Shown here: piece after piece, positions 35,871 through 45,305 of the stretch
Position numbering within the stretch: the first letter of the stretch is position 1
Layout: each line of letters opens with the position of its first letter
Assembly: GCA_951812575.1 (NCBI GenBank)
Contig: OX638322.1
Coordinates: 4,282,501-4,346,500, forward strand
Length of the DNA stretch: 64,000 nt
Direction: 5' to 3'
Source: Candidatus Binatia bacterium
GTDB taxonomy: Bacteria > Desulfobacterota > Binatia > Bin18
The notes under the pieces: model-generated
Told to the model about the DNA's origin: nothing
Database searches by the model: none
Seen by the model: only the letters and a program-made list of their open reading frames with translations
Translations under genes and position numbers: made by a program

Positions 35871-37043
35871 ATGCCAGATCATAATCCACTGAGTTTTGCC
35901 ACGTCTCTGAGCGCAAAACTCGCCACTCGGTCACGCCACGTCTGCACCTTCCTGGGAGCCGGTGTTGGGAAGGCGTGTGGTCTACCGGATGTGAGCGAAC
36001 TTCAACAACATATTCTTCAAGATCTCAAAGAAGACGACCGCGCTGCATTTGAAAGTCAACTATCAGACCGTAACCTTGAAGAGGCACTAAGCCGCCTCCG
36101 TCGCATTTCGACACTCATCTCCGGAGAAGAGACAGTAAACGGCCTGACGGCGGAACAAGCCGAGAAATTGGACACTGCGGTCTGTCACGCGATTATCAAA
36201 GCACTAAGCGTCAAGGATGTAGACCTAACTGCCGTACTTTATTTAGCCGCATGGGTTGCACGCGCAGACTATCACCACCCTGTCGAGCTGTTTACAGTGA
36301 ACTATGACCTTTTATTAGAGACCGCTCTGGAACGCATGCGCGTACCCTACTTCGATGGTTTCGTCGGAACTTTGAAGGCCGGGTTTCATACGGAGATCGT
36401 GGAAGAATTGCCAGGATCGGACGTGGAATCAATACCTGCGTTTTTCGTCAGGCTTTGGAAGCTGCACGGCTCCGTGAATTGGGCATACAAGGATGACAAG
36501 CAAATCGTGCGGATGGGTCAACCGGTTCAGGAAGGCATTGCGGCAGCCATTTACCCATCGGATGCAAAATACGAGGAATCTCGACGCGTCCCGTTTGTCG
36601 TGCTTCAGGACCGATTGAGACGGGCACTTCATCAGCCCGAAACGCTTATGCTGATCACTGGATATTCGTTCGGTGACGATCATCTCAATGAACACATTTT
36701 CGACGCCGCGACGCGCCGCCAGCGTTCTGAGTTCATCGCCTTCTGCTTTTCCGACATCCCAAAGGTATTGGCCGAGCGTGCGGCGATCACACCCAATCTC
36801 CAAGTAGTCTCCGGCCATGAAGCGATTCTTGGAGGAATCCGTGCGGCTTGGGAAGCCCCGGAAGATACGCCGGTGGGCATTTGGGACGGGGGGCAGTTCG
36901 CATTACGCGACTTCTGCAATCTTACCAAATATCTAGCCCGGAGCACGGCACGAGAACACGAGAGCGACAGAGCTCTCCAGGATCTGCTTAAAGAGGTATT
37001 GGGGAAGCCTCAGAGGGATGGGGGCGAAGAGGATAATGACTGA
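35871..37043 (+). CDS. SIR2-domain protein (SIR2-HerA defence system)
   Basis: The 390-residue protein has a SIR2-like NAD-binding fold: FLGAGVGKACGLP (Rossmann glycines), TVNYDLLLETA (Asn/Asp of the active site), KLHGSVNW (catalytic His) and ITGYSFGDDHLNEH near the C-terminal end. SIR2 proteins in defence islands degrade NAD+ when phage is sensed. The ATG at 35871 has GGAG upstream; a frame open from 35766 is not used. Its 3' end overlaps the HerA gene by eight bases. SIR2 plus HerA is a described anti-phage pair that assembles into a large complex. Confidence 0.9.
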   Translation: MPDHNPLSFATSLSAKLATRSRHVCTFLGAGVGKACGLPDVSELQQHILQDLKEDDRAAFESQLSDRNLEEALSRLRRISTLISGEETVNGLTAEQAEKLDTAVCHAIIKALSVKDVDLTAVLYLAAWVARADYHHPVELFTVNYDLLLETALERMRVPYFDGFVGTLKAGFHTEIVEELPGSDVESIPAFFVRLWKLHGSVNWAYKDDKQIVRMGQPVQEGIAAAIYPSDAKYEESRRVPFVVLQDRLRRALHQPETLMLITGYSFGDDHLNEHIFDAATRRQRSEFIAFCFSDIPKVLAERAAITPNLQVVSGHEAILGGIRAAWEAPEDTPVGIWDGGQFALRDFCNLTKYLARSTAREHESDRALQDLLKEVLGKPQRDGGEEDND

Positions 37044-38802
37044 GCGCGATCCGACGTGTATCGGGAAGGTACGCCATGTCCTTGGGGCTACTGTTACGGT
37101 CGCGCTTGATCCCGACCTCGCGGGGACCGCACCAATATATCGCGGTCGTCTGCAACCTGTGGGCCAGATCGGCTCACTCGTTCGTATTCCTCAGGGTCTT
37201 GTTGATCTCGTCGCGACAGTCAACCTTGTTGGCATCGCAGAACTTTCAGGCCCAATTCAACCAGCGGAGTCGGTGCAACACGATGAGCGCTGGCTACAAG
37301 TGCAGTTGCTCGGTGAGATTGACCGTGGAACGGGGCGTTTCCAGCGCGGCGTGGGTTCATATCCTGGGCTCGACGATCCCGTACACTTTGCAACGGCAGA
37401 CCAGCTTCAGTCAGTATTTCCACCCCCCGACGACAAAAATCTGCGCCTCGGTCGTCTGGCAGCGGCCGAGGAAGTTCCGGTTTGTGTAGATACTTCGCGC
37501 TTTGTCGTCCGTCATGCGGCTATCGTTGGGTCCACTGGCTCTGGAAAAACCAGTGCCGTCGCCTCCCTATTGCAGAGCTTTGTAACGGGAGGATGGCGAG
37601 CAGCGAACGTTGTTGTTATCGACCCACACGGAGAGTACGCACAAGCTCTGGGAGGAAACGCTTCAGTCAAAAGTGTTCTAGCCTCAGGTAATGAGCAGTT
37701 GCATGTCCCGTTTTGGGCGCTCCCAGCGGCTGACATCTTGCGTATCTTTTCTGGACCTTCAGGCGGGTCGGCGACGTTCGTGAACCGCTATACCGAACTT
37801 GTGACAGAGGCTCGTCGCCAGTTTGTTCAGGAGGCCGATTGGCTGACACTTCATCCAACATCTGTTACAGCCGATACGCCGGTTCCATTCGATATTCGCT
37901 CGGTTTGGTATCGGCTTGATGCCGAAAACAATGAAACACGCACAACGGCGGGCGACCCGAACACAGCTTGTCGGACCGACGATGGTGACGCGGCCACGTT
38001 GCGTCCGGCGACGTTTCGACCCTATGGCCCTGGTGGCCAGCCCCCGCACAAAGGGCCGTTTCACGGGACCTATGGGACCATGCCAGACCTGCTCCGTCTT
38101 GGCCTCATCGATCCGCAGCTACACTTTTTTCAGAAACCAGCGGGTGACCCAGGAGGTAATGATCCACTGGTCGAAGTGATGCAGGATTGGCTTGGCGGTG
38201 TACACCCCGTGTCAGTGCTTGATTTTAGTGGAGTTCCAACTGCTGCCGCCGACCTTGCCATTGGTGTCGTGCTGAATCTGATTTTCGAAGTCTCGCTCCG
38301 TTGCAACTCCGAAGGTCCGGGTATTGGGCGCCCCAGTCCGGTTCTCATTATATTGGAAGAAGCGCACCGATATCTTGGAGATAACGCTAGCAGGTTGACT
38401 CGTGATTCGGCGAATAGAATTGCAAGAGAGGGCCGGAAGTATGGTGTCGGGCTCCTGCTTGTCACTCAGCGTCCAACGGAGCTACCGGATACCGCCTTAG
38501 CGCAGTGTGGTACTCTTGTGGCTCTGCGCCTTTCGAACTCCGAGGATCAACATACAATTCGGGCAGCGCTACCGGATGCCATTGCAGGTTTAGCCGCTGT
38601 TCTGCCTTCACTTCGTACAGGTGAGGGAGTCGTGAGCGGTGAAGCCATGATCTTGCCCGCTCGGGTCCTCTTTGATAGGCCGAACCCAGAGCCCCGCGCC
38701 AACGATCCCTCTTTGAAGCCCTGGCGGCAAGGTCCCTATGTACCGAACGTCGGTCCTGCTCTGACAGCATGGCGTGGAACATATGAGGCTGCAGATGATT
38801 GA
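37036..38802 (+). CDS. HerA-type ATPase/helicase (SIR2-HerA defence system)
   Basis: A 588-residue HerA-FtsK superfamily ATPase. An N-terminal HAS-barrel (CIGKVRHVLGATVTVAL and QPVGQIGSLVRIP) is followed by Walker A GSTGSGKTSAV, VVIDPHGEY, Walker B VLIILEEAHRYL and VTQRPTELPDTALAQCGTLVALRLSN near the end. It should form a hexamer that pumps on DNA and partners with the SIR2 subunit. ATG 37036 overlaps the SIR2 stop; ATG 37018 is an alternative. The next gene again overlaps by eight bases. Confidence 0.93.
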   Translation: MTERDPTCIGKVRHVLGATVTVALDPDLAGTAPIYRGRLQPVGQIGSLVRIPQGLVDLVATVNLVGIAELSGPIQPAESVQHDERWLQVQLLGEIDRGTGRFQRGVGSYPGLDDPVHFATADQLQSVFPPPDDKNLRLGRLAAAEEVPVCVDTSRFVVRHAAIVGSTGSGKTSAVASLLQSFVTGGWRAANVVVIDPHGEYAQALGGNASVKSVLASGNEQLHVPFWALPAADILRIFSGPSGGSATFVNRYTELVTEARRQFVQEADWLTLHPTSVTADTPVPFDIRSVWYRLDAENNETRTTAGDPNTACRTDDGDAATLRPATFRPYGPGGQPPHKGPFHGTYGTMPDLLRLGLIDPQLHFFQKPAGDPGGNDPLVEVMQDWLGGVHPVSVLDFSGVPTAAADLAIGVVLNLIFEVSLRCNSEGPGIGRPSPVLIILEEAHRYLGDNASRLTRDSANRIAREGRKYGVGLLLVTQRPTELPDTALAQCGTLVALRLSNSEDQHTIRAALPDAIAGLAAVLPSLRTGEGVVSGEAMILPARVLFDRPNPEPRANDPSLKPWRQGPYVPNVGPALTAWRGTYEAADD

Positions 38803-39016
38803 ATGGATTCCCGTTACCGGTTCTAGTCGAATCGTTGCCGAGGCATATGATCTGGAAACCGAGACAATCTATGTACGATTCCCCAACGGTGTTGAGTGGC
38901 AGTACTCTGCTTGTCCACCTCAAGTCTGGGAAGAGTTTACTGCACCAGGGCAATCGCGGGGCAAATACATCAACAACGTCCTCAATCATAAACCACATGG
39001 ACGGTATGCTGGCTAG
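38795..39016 (+). CDS. KTSC-domain small protein
   Basis: A 73-residue protein beginning MIEWIPVTGSSRIVAEAYD, followed by YVRFPNGVEWQYSACPPQVWEEF and GKYINNVLNHKPHGRY. This is the KTSC fold, an SH3-like module often seen beside nucleases and phage genes. ATG 38795 follows GAGG and overlaps the HerA stop by eight bases, so it is translated with HerA. Its 3' end overlaps the convergent nuclease gene by four bases. The role in the defence operon is unknown. Confidence 0.85.
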   Translation: MIEWIPVTGSSRIVAEAYDLETETIYVRFPNGVEWQYSACPPQVWEEFTAPGQSRGKYINNVLNHKPHGRYAG

Positions 39017-40524
39017 ACAGAAGAGTTGCCGCTTCCTGTCATAACTGGAAGACCGGAGAGCGCGTCGCGAAGAACCCGCGTCGCCCGGCAATCATCCTCA
39101 TTGTAATCGAGGATACGCTGTCGTATTGCTGGGTCACCGGTTTCGATCCACCTGTGGAACCATTCGATCGAGGCGGCGCCCGAAGGATGAACATCTCGCC
39201 ACGCGAAACCAAGATATCCCGCAAGGGTCTTGATCGAAAAATCTGGCGTCGGCCATTCCGTAGCCTTTAGTACCACATCGAAATACAGATCGACGGCGTG
39301 CGCCGGGTCGAACATCGCTTCGAGTTCTTCCACACTGCAAACGTCTGGATATTTCTCACGGAGCTTCCTGTAGATGGTCCGTTCGTATTTGGAATAATAG
39401 TATATGGTGCAGGGTTGACTGTTCTGTATATAGCGCCACGCATCGGCGAACGCCTCTCGCTCGGCCTCTGCGGTCGGTTCCTCAGCGAAAAAGAAGACGA
39501 AACGTTCCGTCTCATTACTGCCTCCATGCCGCTCGACGAAGCCGTGCAGGTAGCAAACATCGCGGAAGGGATCCACCTCGATATCAAAGAATAACTCCAG
39601 GTTCGCAGTAGGCAACGCTACTGGCTCCCGAAAATACGGCCTTGCGTCCTTACCTATGGCGATAAGTCTGGCACGGGCGTGTAGTTTCTCAAGCATCGGG
39701 GAACCTATGCCAGGAAAAATCGTCTTCGATCCCGCCAGAAACTGCGCCGGATCAGATGCAGCAAAATCCCGGACAGTCGCCACACTGCCGATCATAGCGT
39801 CCCGTCTGGCCCGTCCAAGCTCCGGGATCAACGTGAGATCGTCCGCTGCCGTTAGTTGCGAAAGGCAGGCGGTGTACCAATGGCAGAGCTTGCAGACACT
39901 GCTGAAAGCCGCACGCGTCTCTGACCTCCTTGTCACGACAGCCTGCGCTTCGGCGAGGTATTCCTGGTAGTCCTGCCACAGGGTGCGTGGATTACGCCTC
40001 CCGTACAGTTCGGCGAGGTCGTAGACTACTTCCTGGCCGTTAATATCCCATATGAAGCCGGTGCGTCGGACGGACATGCCCTTGCGTTCAAGAATGTCCA
40101 TGTACAGCGCTAGCTGTACAGCATAGTGCTTCTTGGGCTTTGATAGGTCCCCTGATCCTTCCATTCCAGCGCCTGATTTGATGTCGCCTGCGCTATAGCC
40201 GTCGCCCTCCTTGCGTAGCAAGTCTGGCTCGCCGAGGAGTCCATCAGCTTGGATACGTCCGCTGTAGATCAGCGGTTCCCCGCGATGCATGGCTTCAAGC
40301 GTCTGGCGTTCTTTTTCGTCACCGCTATAGGAAGAGAGATCGAGGAAGGGGATGCGCAGGCCTTCCATAATCTGGTGTTCGTAAAGGACGCCGCGCTTCC
40401 AGAGTAGCTCGACAAAGGGATCAGCGGGGTCTCGCTTGCCCGGATCGCCGAAGAGATCCATCGCCACACGGTGCGGACAGGCTATGAGGTCATAGAGCAT
40501 CGCGGCAGTGACGGGCGATGACAT
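39013..40524 (-). CDS. TM0106-family RecB-like nuclease / RNase H-fold protein
   Basis: A 503-residue protein in two parts. The first 220 residues are a PD-(D/E)xK nuclease of the RecB/Cas4 kind: ACPHRVAMDLFG, GEPDLLRKEGDGYSAGDIKSG, AVQLALYMDIL and a cysteine set (CKLCHWYTAC) for an iron-sulfur cluster. A helix-hairpin-helix segment (FPGIGSPMLEKL) leads to an RNase H-like exonuclease part (LELFFDIEVDPFRD, IYYYSKYERT, DYNEDDCRATRVLRD). The TM0106 family is a known mixture of these. It is convergent with, not part of, the SIR2-HerA operon, but shares the island bounded by the MetE 3' repeats. Confidence 0.9.
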   Translation of the reverse strand: MSSPVTAAMLYDLIACPHRVAMDLFGDPGKRDPADPFVELLWKRGVLYEHQIMEGLRIPFLDLSSYSGDEKERQTLEAMHRGEPLIYSGRIQADGLLGEPDLLRKEGDGYSAGDIKSGAGMEGSGDLSKPKKHYAVQLALYMDILERKGMSVRRTGFIWDINGQEVVYDLAELYGRRNPRTLWQDYQEYLAEAQAVVTRRSETRAAFSSVCKLCHWYTACLSQLTAADDLTLIPELGRARRDAMIGSVATVRDFAASDPAQFLAGSKTIFPGIGSPMLEKLHARARLIAIGKDARPYFREPVALPTANLELFFDIEVDPFRDVCYLHGFVERHGGSNETERFVFFFAEEPTAEAEREAFADAWRYIQNSQPCTIYYYSKYERTIYRKLREKYPDVCSVEELEAMFDPAHAVDLYFDVVLKATEWPTPDFSIKTLAGYLGFAWRDVHPSGAASIEWFHRWIETGDPAIRQRILDYNEDDCRATRVLRDALSGLPVMTGSGNSSV

Positions 40525-40713
40525 AGCGTCTGATCCTGATCCAACTGGAAATGCTACCGCAAGAGCGGGTCGGTCTCAAGATTATAGAGCATTAGGGCGG
40601 GACAGTGCCACCAGAAACCTGGGTGCCTGGGTGACAATCATGCTGATGGCCATATCGAAGGCGTATGGCTCCTTGCATACAAGCGAGACTGCCTTGTGCC
40701 GGGTGAGCATAGA

Positions 40714-41868
40714 CTAGCCCCACAAGCGCTGCGAGGCGAGGCGCGCGCCTTCCGCGCACGCCCGCAGCTTGGCCCACACCACGCTCTCGGACACCATCTC
40801 CCAGCCGGCAAACGTGCCGAAGCCGCAGTCCGAACCGGCAATGATTCGACTCCGGTCACCGATAGCCTCAACCACCTGACAGAGGCGGTCAGCGACGATT
40901 TCCGGATGCTCGATATAGTTGCTTGTGGAATCGATCACACCGGGGATAAGCAGCATCGAGTCGGGCAAGGGATGCTGCCGGAAGGCTTTATATTCGTGCT
41001 GGTGGCGGGGATTGGCCAGCTCGATGGACAGGGCTCCAACCTTGGCCTGATAGAGAATAGGCAGGATATCGGCCAGCGGCACATCGTAATTGTGGGGCCC
41101 GTCATAATTCCCCCAGCAGATATGCAGCCGGATACGCTCGGCCGGGATATTCTCGGTCGCACGATTGACGGCTTCGATATGAACCTCGATGGTCTTCTGA
41201 AACTCGGCGAGTGTCTGCTCCTGAAAGAGAAAGGTCCGCTCCATAGCCAGGTCTGGAGCGTCGAGTTGCAGCAGTAAACCCTGAGCGTGGATGTATTCGT
41301 ATTCCTTCTTCATCTGCTCGGCCACGGCCAGCACATAGGCCGCGTGCGAGTCGTAATGGGCGTTCAGCATGGTAGTGGCAATGATGCCGGGCGAAGCCGC
41401 AGTCATGAAGCGTTCGGTGAACGCCGCCTGCTCCGTACAGCGCAGAAACAACGCGCATTCCTGCTCCACGGCGGACAGATCGTCGTAGGCAAGCTCGGCA
41501 ACGGCCTGCGGGGCGTTGAAGACCTTGGCCCGCATCATATTGCGCCGCTGCATCATGGCCATGAAATCCGGGAATTCGGCCATGTCTTGCGGGGTGGGGC
41601 GTTTGCTCTCCCCGCCAAAGCCGCGCATGCGCTGCGGCACATAGGTCTGAAAACCGATGCGCGGCTGTTCGCCGTCATTGATGATGTCCACACCCGCTTT
41701 GAGCTGTTCGTCGATGACGTGGTGGACGGCTCTTTCGGATTGACGGGCCAAGGCCGCGGCATCGATGGCCTTGCCCTGCTCCTGGTCGATTAGCAGATCG
41801 GTCAGCTCAGGATTGCGCGGCAGGCTGCCGACGTGGGTGGTGAGAATCCGTTCGTCGCTCTTTTGCAT
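40714..41868 (-). CDS. Cobalamin-independent methionine synthase-like protein
   Basis: A 384-residue MetE C-terminal-domain type protein. Landmarks are ILTTHVGSLPRN, GVDIINDGEQPR and the zinc ligands: His and Cys of LHICWGNYDGPH, and the Cys of IAGSDCGFGTF. Such short proteins transfer methyl groups from a donor to a thiol, not always to homocysteine. GGAG precedes the start. The last 93 bases of the gene are the right-hand copy of the island boundary repeat. The SMP-30 gene lies 35 bases upstream. Confidence 0.9.
   Translation of the reverse strand: MQKSDERILTTHVGSLPRNPELTDLLIDQEQGKAIDAAALARQSERAVHHVIDEQLKAGVDIINDGEQPRIGFQTYVPQRMRGFGGESKRPTPQDMAEFPDFMAMMQRRNMMRAKVFNAPQAVAELAYDDLSAVEQECALFLRCTEQAAFTERFMTAASPGIIATTMLNAHYDSHAAYVLAVAEQMKKEYEYIHAQGLLLQLDAPDLAMERTFLFQEQTLAEFQKTIEVHIEAVNRATENIPAERIRLHICWGNYDGPHNYDVPLADILPILYQAKVGALSIELANPRHQHEYKAFRQHPLPDSMLLIPGVIDSTSNYIEHPEIVADRLCQVVEAIGDRSRIIAGSDCGFGTFAGWEMVSESVVWAKLRACAEGARLASQRLWG
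40718..40810 (-). repeat. Boundary repeat, intact gene copy
   Basis: This is the 3' end of the MetE-like gene, duplicated at 35594-35686 (about 10 mismatches in 93 bases, no gaps). The two copies bracket the defence genes at 35871-40524. Confidence 0.8.
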
Positions 41869-41903
41869 GAGCAGGCTCCGTGTGGTTAGCGCTGATGGTA
41901 CTC

Positions 41904-42809
41904 TTAGCGTTGGTGATACAGGGGATGACCGCGGACGGCGGTGCGGACCTTATTCATATGATCCCCCTCCAGATTGGCAATAAAGAGGTCCTGCATGTCG
42001 GGGCCGCCAAACGCGCAGTTGGTTGGAAAGGCCAGTGCGGTGCCGTCCGGGTCGTGGACGAAGGTCTCCCAGTTGCCGTTCGGGTCGACCTTGATGACCC
42101 GGTTTCGGGGCTCCAGCTTGCCGTTCTCGGGGACGCCGGGCAGCGTGATGTACAGGTTGCGGTCCACATCAAAGGCCATCCCGTCCGGCAGGGCCGGAAA
42201 ATCTTTGGCATAAATTTCAGGCGGACCAAAGCTGCCGTCTTTGTTGATCTGAATACGGACGCAGTCGTTGCGCGAACTCTCCAGAACGTAGACCGCATCC
42301 TCATTGGGATCGATAGCCGTCCCATTGGCAAAATAAATTCCGGTGGCGACGACCTCGCCCCGGCCGTCAGGACGGATGCGCACAACCGCGCCGTTGGGCT
42401 GAGGATTCACAAATTCCTTAAACACCTCACGGCCTGGCTGTGAGCTGGAGTTCGAGACGTACAGATTGCCCTCGGCGTCATAGCTGGCGAAGTTCGGGAT
42501 CGAAATCGGAAAGTCTCCGGCGTGGTCAGCGACCAGGGAAACCTTCCCGTCTTGTGACAGCCGCATTACGGCTTTATGTCTGAGATCGCAGTAGACAAAG
42601 TTACCCTCCCGGTCCAGCGTGACGCCGTTGGGGATGGCCCGGTCCGGCAACTGGGCGACCTCGTGCACGACCCCGTCCGGACTGACTTTATAGACAATGC
42701 CATTACGCCCGCCCCCCCAGGCGTTGCCTTCTTTATCAATGACCACGCCTTCAGCTCTGAGTACGCCAGCGCCAAAAATTTCCACCTGCTCAACGGGAAT
42801 CATTGCCAT
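41904..42809 (-). CDS. SMP-30/gluconolactonase family protein
   Basis: The 301-residue protein fits the six-bladed SMP-30 propeller: LRAEGVVIDKEGNAWGGG, ALPDRAIPNGVTLDREGNFVYCD, YFANGTAIDPNEDAVYVLESSRND and LPDGMAFDVDRNLYI. The repeating DxxGN calcium and substrate pattern is intact. It probably hydrolyses a sugar or other lactone. GGGAGAAGG precedes the start. Together with the MetE-like gene and the CoA-transferase upstream it may form a catabolic operon. Confidence 0.9.
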   Translation of the reverse strand: MAMIPVEQVEIFGAGVLRAEGVVIDKEGNAWGGGRNGIVYKVSPDGVVHEVAQLPDRAIPNGVTLDREGNFVYCDLRHKAVMRLSQDGKVSLVADHAGDFPISIPNFASYDAEGNLYVSNSSSQPGREVFKEFVNPQPNGAVVRIRPDGRGEVVATGIYFANGTAIDPNEDAVYVLESSRNDCVRIQINKDGSFGPPEIYAKDFPALPDGMAFDVDRNLYITLPGVPENGKLEPRNRVIKVDPNGNWETFVHDPDGTALAFPTNCAFGGPDMQDLFIANLEGDHMNKVRTAVRGHPLYHQR

Positions 42810-42874
42810 ACCTTCTCCCTGTTTTTGCCTTGCCCCGGAGACCGACCGGTGTAGCCGGGTCTGTCCGGTACACG

Positions 42875-44101
42875 CTAACGGTCTTCCGCGTACAGCACCC
42901 CCTTCGCTTGGAGTGCGGCGATGGTTTCGTTGCTATAGCTCAGCTGCTCTTGCAGCACCTCGGCGCTGTGCTGGCCTAAAAGCGGGGCTTGAATGTCCGG
43001 GAGCTGGGGGAACTCGGAGTACTTCAGCGGGAAACCAGGGATGGTGACTTCCCCCAGGATGGGGTCGGGCACCGTCCGGACCATTTCCCGCGCCTTGAAA
43101 TACGGGTGCTTCAATATATCGGTGATGGACATGACGGGAGCGGAAGGAACCCGATGCTCTTCAAAGATTTGGAGGACGGCTTCATCACTCGGCTGCGCCT
43201 GCATCCAGGCTTCGATAATCGGAATGAGTTCGCCCTGGTTCTCCCCCCGCGCGGCATTGGTCGCAAAGCGGGCATCGTCAATCAGCTCCGGCCGGCCCAT
43301 AGCCTTACACATATTGGCCCACTGACGGTCCAGGACGAGGACGACGATCCAGCCTTCGGGCCCTTTGAACACTCCACACGGGCACACCAGGGGATGGTGG
43401 GACCTCATTCGGAGCGGCACAAACTCGCCCTTGCTCAGGGTGTGGCCCTGCACGTTGACCTCGTGCATATGGAACATGGCGTCAATCATGGACAGGTCGA
43501 TATACTGGCCGACACGGGTACGTTCCCGGTGGTATAAGGCATAGCCAAGGGCCGCAAAGGCGTGGACGCCACTGCTGACATCGGCAATCCCGAGCCCGAC
43601 GAACTGCGGCGGCCCATCCGGACTGCCGGTCATATGCATGATGCCGGAGAAAGCCTGCGCAATAAAATCGTAGCCCACCTTGTGAGACAGCGGACTTTTT
43701 CGCCCAAAGGCGGAAATCGAGACCATGATAATCTTGGGATTGATGGTCTTGAGCGACGTATAGTCAAGATTCCGTTTTTCCATTACGCCTGGCCCGAAAT
43801 TCTCAACCACCACATCCACGGTCGGAATCAAGGCCCGCAGGATTTCAAGGGATTCAGGCTTGTCGAAATCGAGACAGAGGCTTTTCTTACCACGATTCTG
43901 CTGGACAAAATACGCGCTGCGCTCATCCTGAATAAACGGCAGCAAACGCGAAGGATCACCCATGGGCGCCTGTTCGACCTTAATGATATGAGCGCCCATC
44001 TCTGCCATGAGACGGGTCACGGTCGGTCCGGCCAGGTACTGGGTAAAATCCAGGACGGTTACGCCGGAAAGCATATACTGCTGGTCAGTGGTCTGTTGCA
44101 T
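42875..44101 (-). CDS. CaiB/BaiF (family III) CoA-transferase, third copy
   Basis: A 408-residue protein of the same family as those at 16.3 and 17.6 kb. Landmarks are VTVLDFTQYLAGPTVTRLMAEMGAHIIKVEQ, NRGKKSLCLDFDKPESLEIL, IMVSISAFGRKSP and GLGIADVSSGVHAFAALGYALYHRERTRVGQYIDLS. ATG 44101 with GGAGGTG is chosen over 44119. It is 65 bases upstream of the SMP-30 gene. Confidence 0.92.
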   Translation of the reverse strand: MQQTTDQQYMLSGVTVLDFTQYLAGPTVTRLMAEMGAHIIKVEQAPMGDPSRLLPFIQDERSAYFVQQNRGKKSLCLDFDKPESLEILRALIPTVDVVVENFGPGVMEKRNLDYTSLKTINPKIIMVSISAFGRKSPLSHKVGYDFIAQAFSGIMHMTGSPDGPPQFVGLGIADVSSGVHAFAALGYALYHRERTRVGQYIDLSMIDAMFHMHEVNVQGHTLSKGEFVPLRMRSHHPLVCPCGVFKGPEGWIVVLVLDRQWANMCKAMGRPELIDDARFATNAARGENQGELIPIIEAWMQAQPSDEAVLQIFEEHRVPSAPVMSITDILKHPYFKAREMVRTVPDPILGEVTIPGFPLKYSEFPQLPDIQAPLLGQHSAEVLQEQLSYSNETIAALQAKGVLYAEDR

Positions 44102-44155
44102 ACTGCACCTCCGCTTCATCCGTGCCGATACGACGGGTGGTGTAACACGGGTCCT

Positions 44156-44178
44156 CTGAAAAAGCGAGTCTTTTTCAG
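44156..44178 (-). terminator. Hairpin between hypothetical and CoA-transferase genes
   Basis: CTGAAAAAG and CTTTTTCAG form a 9-bp stem with a 5-base loop, between the stop at 44244 and the next start at 44101. The A/T-rich stem resembles a weak bidirectional terminator, but no clean T run follows. Confidence 0.4.
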
Positions 44179-44243
44179 GCAGGCATTATGGAGGAGCAGT
44201 GCTGTTCGAGAGGTCTGACAGGCGTGAGAAGCGGTCGTATACT

Positions 44244-45143
44244 TTACGACGCAGGTTCTTCAGAAGAGGGAACCGGGGCCGGGTATTTCCAGGTCAACGA
44301 CAGCAGCGTATCACCACCGGGGAGCGGGGTGGATTCCGACTCGGGCGCAACATCGGCGGGCACTTCCGGGTGGCGGTTGCGCGCCTCGGCAATCGCCATC
44401 TGAACCAGGTCTTGCTGTGCTGACGGCGCCTCACCATTCAACGAGTCTTTGAGCTCGGAAGCCCGGAGTTTGACGGTGACGGTCACCTGCATTGCCGCAG
44501 AGCTGCGGGGTGGCGGTGCGGGCGGCTCGCCGGCCTCAACGTCCACCTCAAGTTCGGTTGGCGCTTCGACCTCTTCCGGCTCAACTGCAACCGCCTGTAT
44601 CTCTGGCTCTGGAGCGGAAGGCGTTGCACTTGGTTCAGCAGCAGGTGTTGACTCAGCAGCAGGTGTTGACGGGGCTTCTCCCTGGGGTACCTGGGTCTGA
44701 TCCGTTTCCTGTCGCACCCCTCTGTCGCGTTCCTGATCGTCTCGTCTCCTCCGACCCCGACCCGGCGCACCACGCCGCCGCCCGCCCCGTTCGTTGGCGT
44801 CGGTATCGCGCGCTTCTTCCCGTCGGCGCTGTACCCGTTGACGACCGGGAACGAGCCCGAAGGCCAGATATTGGCAGGTCTCCGTCGCAATATACTCAAA
44901 GGCGTCGTTTGCAAAATCCAGCGCTTTTTCTTCGGTGTAGGCATCGACATCGCAGTCGACGAACACCATGCAGTAGAAGCTTTTTCCTGCTGACGCAGCG
45001 CTAGGGCCTGCACTCAGTTCGTGCTCATGGTAACGGACACGCTGATGAGAGAGGGATTCGAAGAGGGATGAGACAGTTGCTTGGATCTCTTCGGTCGACG
45101 ATCCACACGCTTCAAAAACAGCTAAGGCATGGAAATTGGGCAT
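44244..45143 (-). CDS. Hypothetical protein with low-complexity centre
   Basis: A 299-residue protein. The first 100 residues form a compact alpha/beta segment (NFHALAVFEACGSSTEEIQ, FYCMVFVDCDVDAYTEEKA). A basic Arg/Gly-rich stretch, then an acidic Pro/Ala/Glu region containing a tandem STPAAE repeat, separate it from a C-terminal beta segment (AMQVTVTVKLRASELKD). A basic tract of this kind often binds RNA or acidic partners. The family is unknown. Its promoter region is shared with the structured segment to the right. Confidence 0.6.
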   Translation of the reverse strand: MPNFHALAVFEACGSSTEEIQATVSSLFESLSHQRVRYHEHELSAGPSAASAGKSFYCMVFVDCDVDAYTEEKALDFANDAFEYIATETCQYLAFGLVPGRQRVQRRREEARDTDANERGGRRRGAPGRGRRRRDDQERDRGVRQETDQTQVPQGEAPSTPAAESTPAAEPSATPSAPEPEIQAVAVEPEEVEAPTELEVDVEAGEPPAPPPRSSAAMQVTVTVKLRASELKDSLNGEAPSAQQDLVQMAIAEARNRHPEVPADVAPESESTPLPGGDTLLSLTWKYPAPVPSSEEPAS

Positions 45144-45305
45144 GTCTCACAGGACTGTATAGAGCACGGCACATATCCGCAAGGGCCGTCAACACGGAAA
45201 AAGGGCGGTGACAGACTTGATATTCTCTTGTGGACACTAGACCTTTGGGACGTTTGGGCGTAGGCTGGAAGCAGTTTTTCGGTCGGGCTGACACAGCCTG
45301 TCTCG

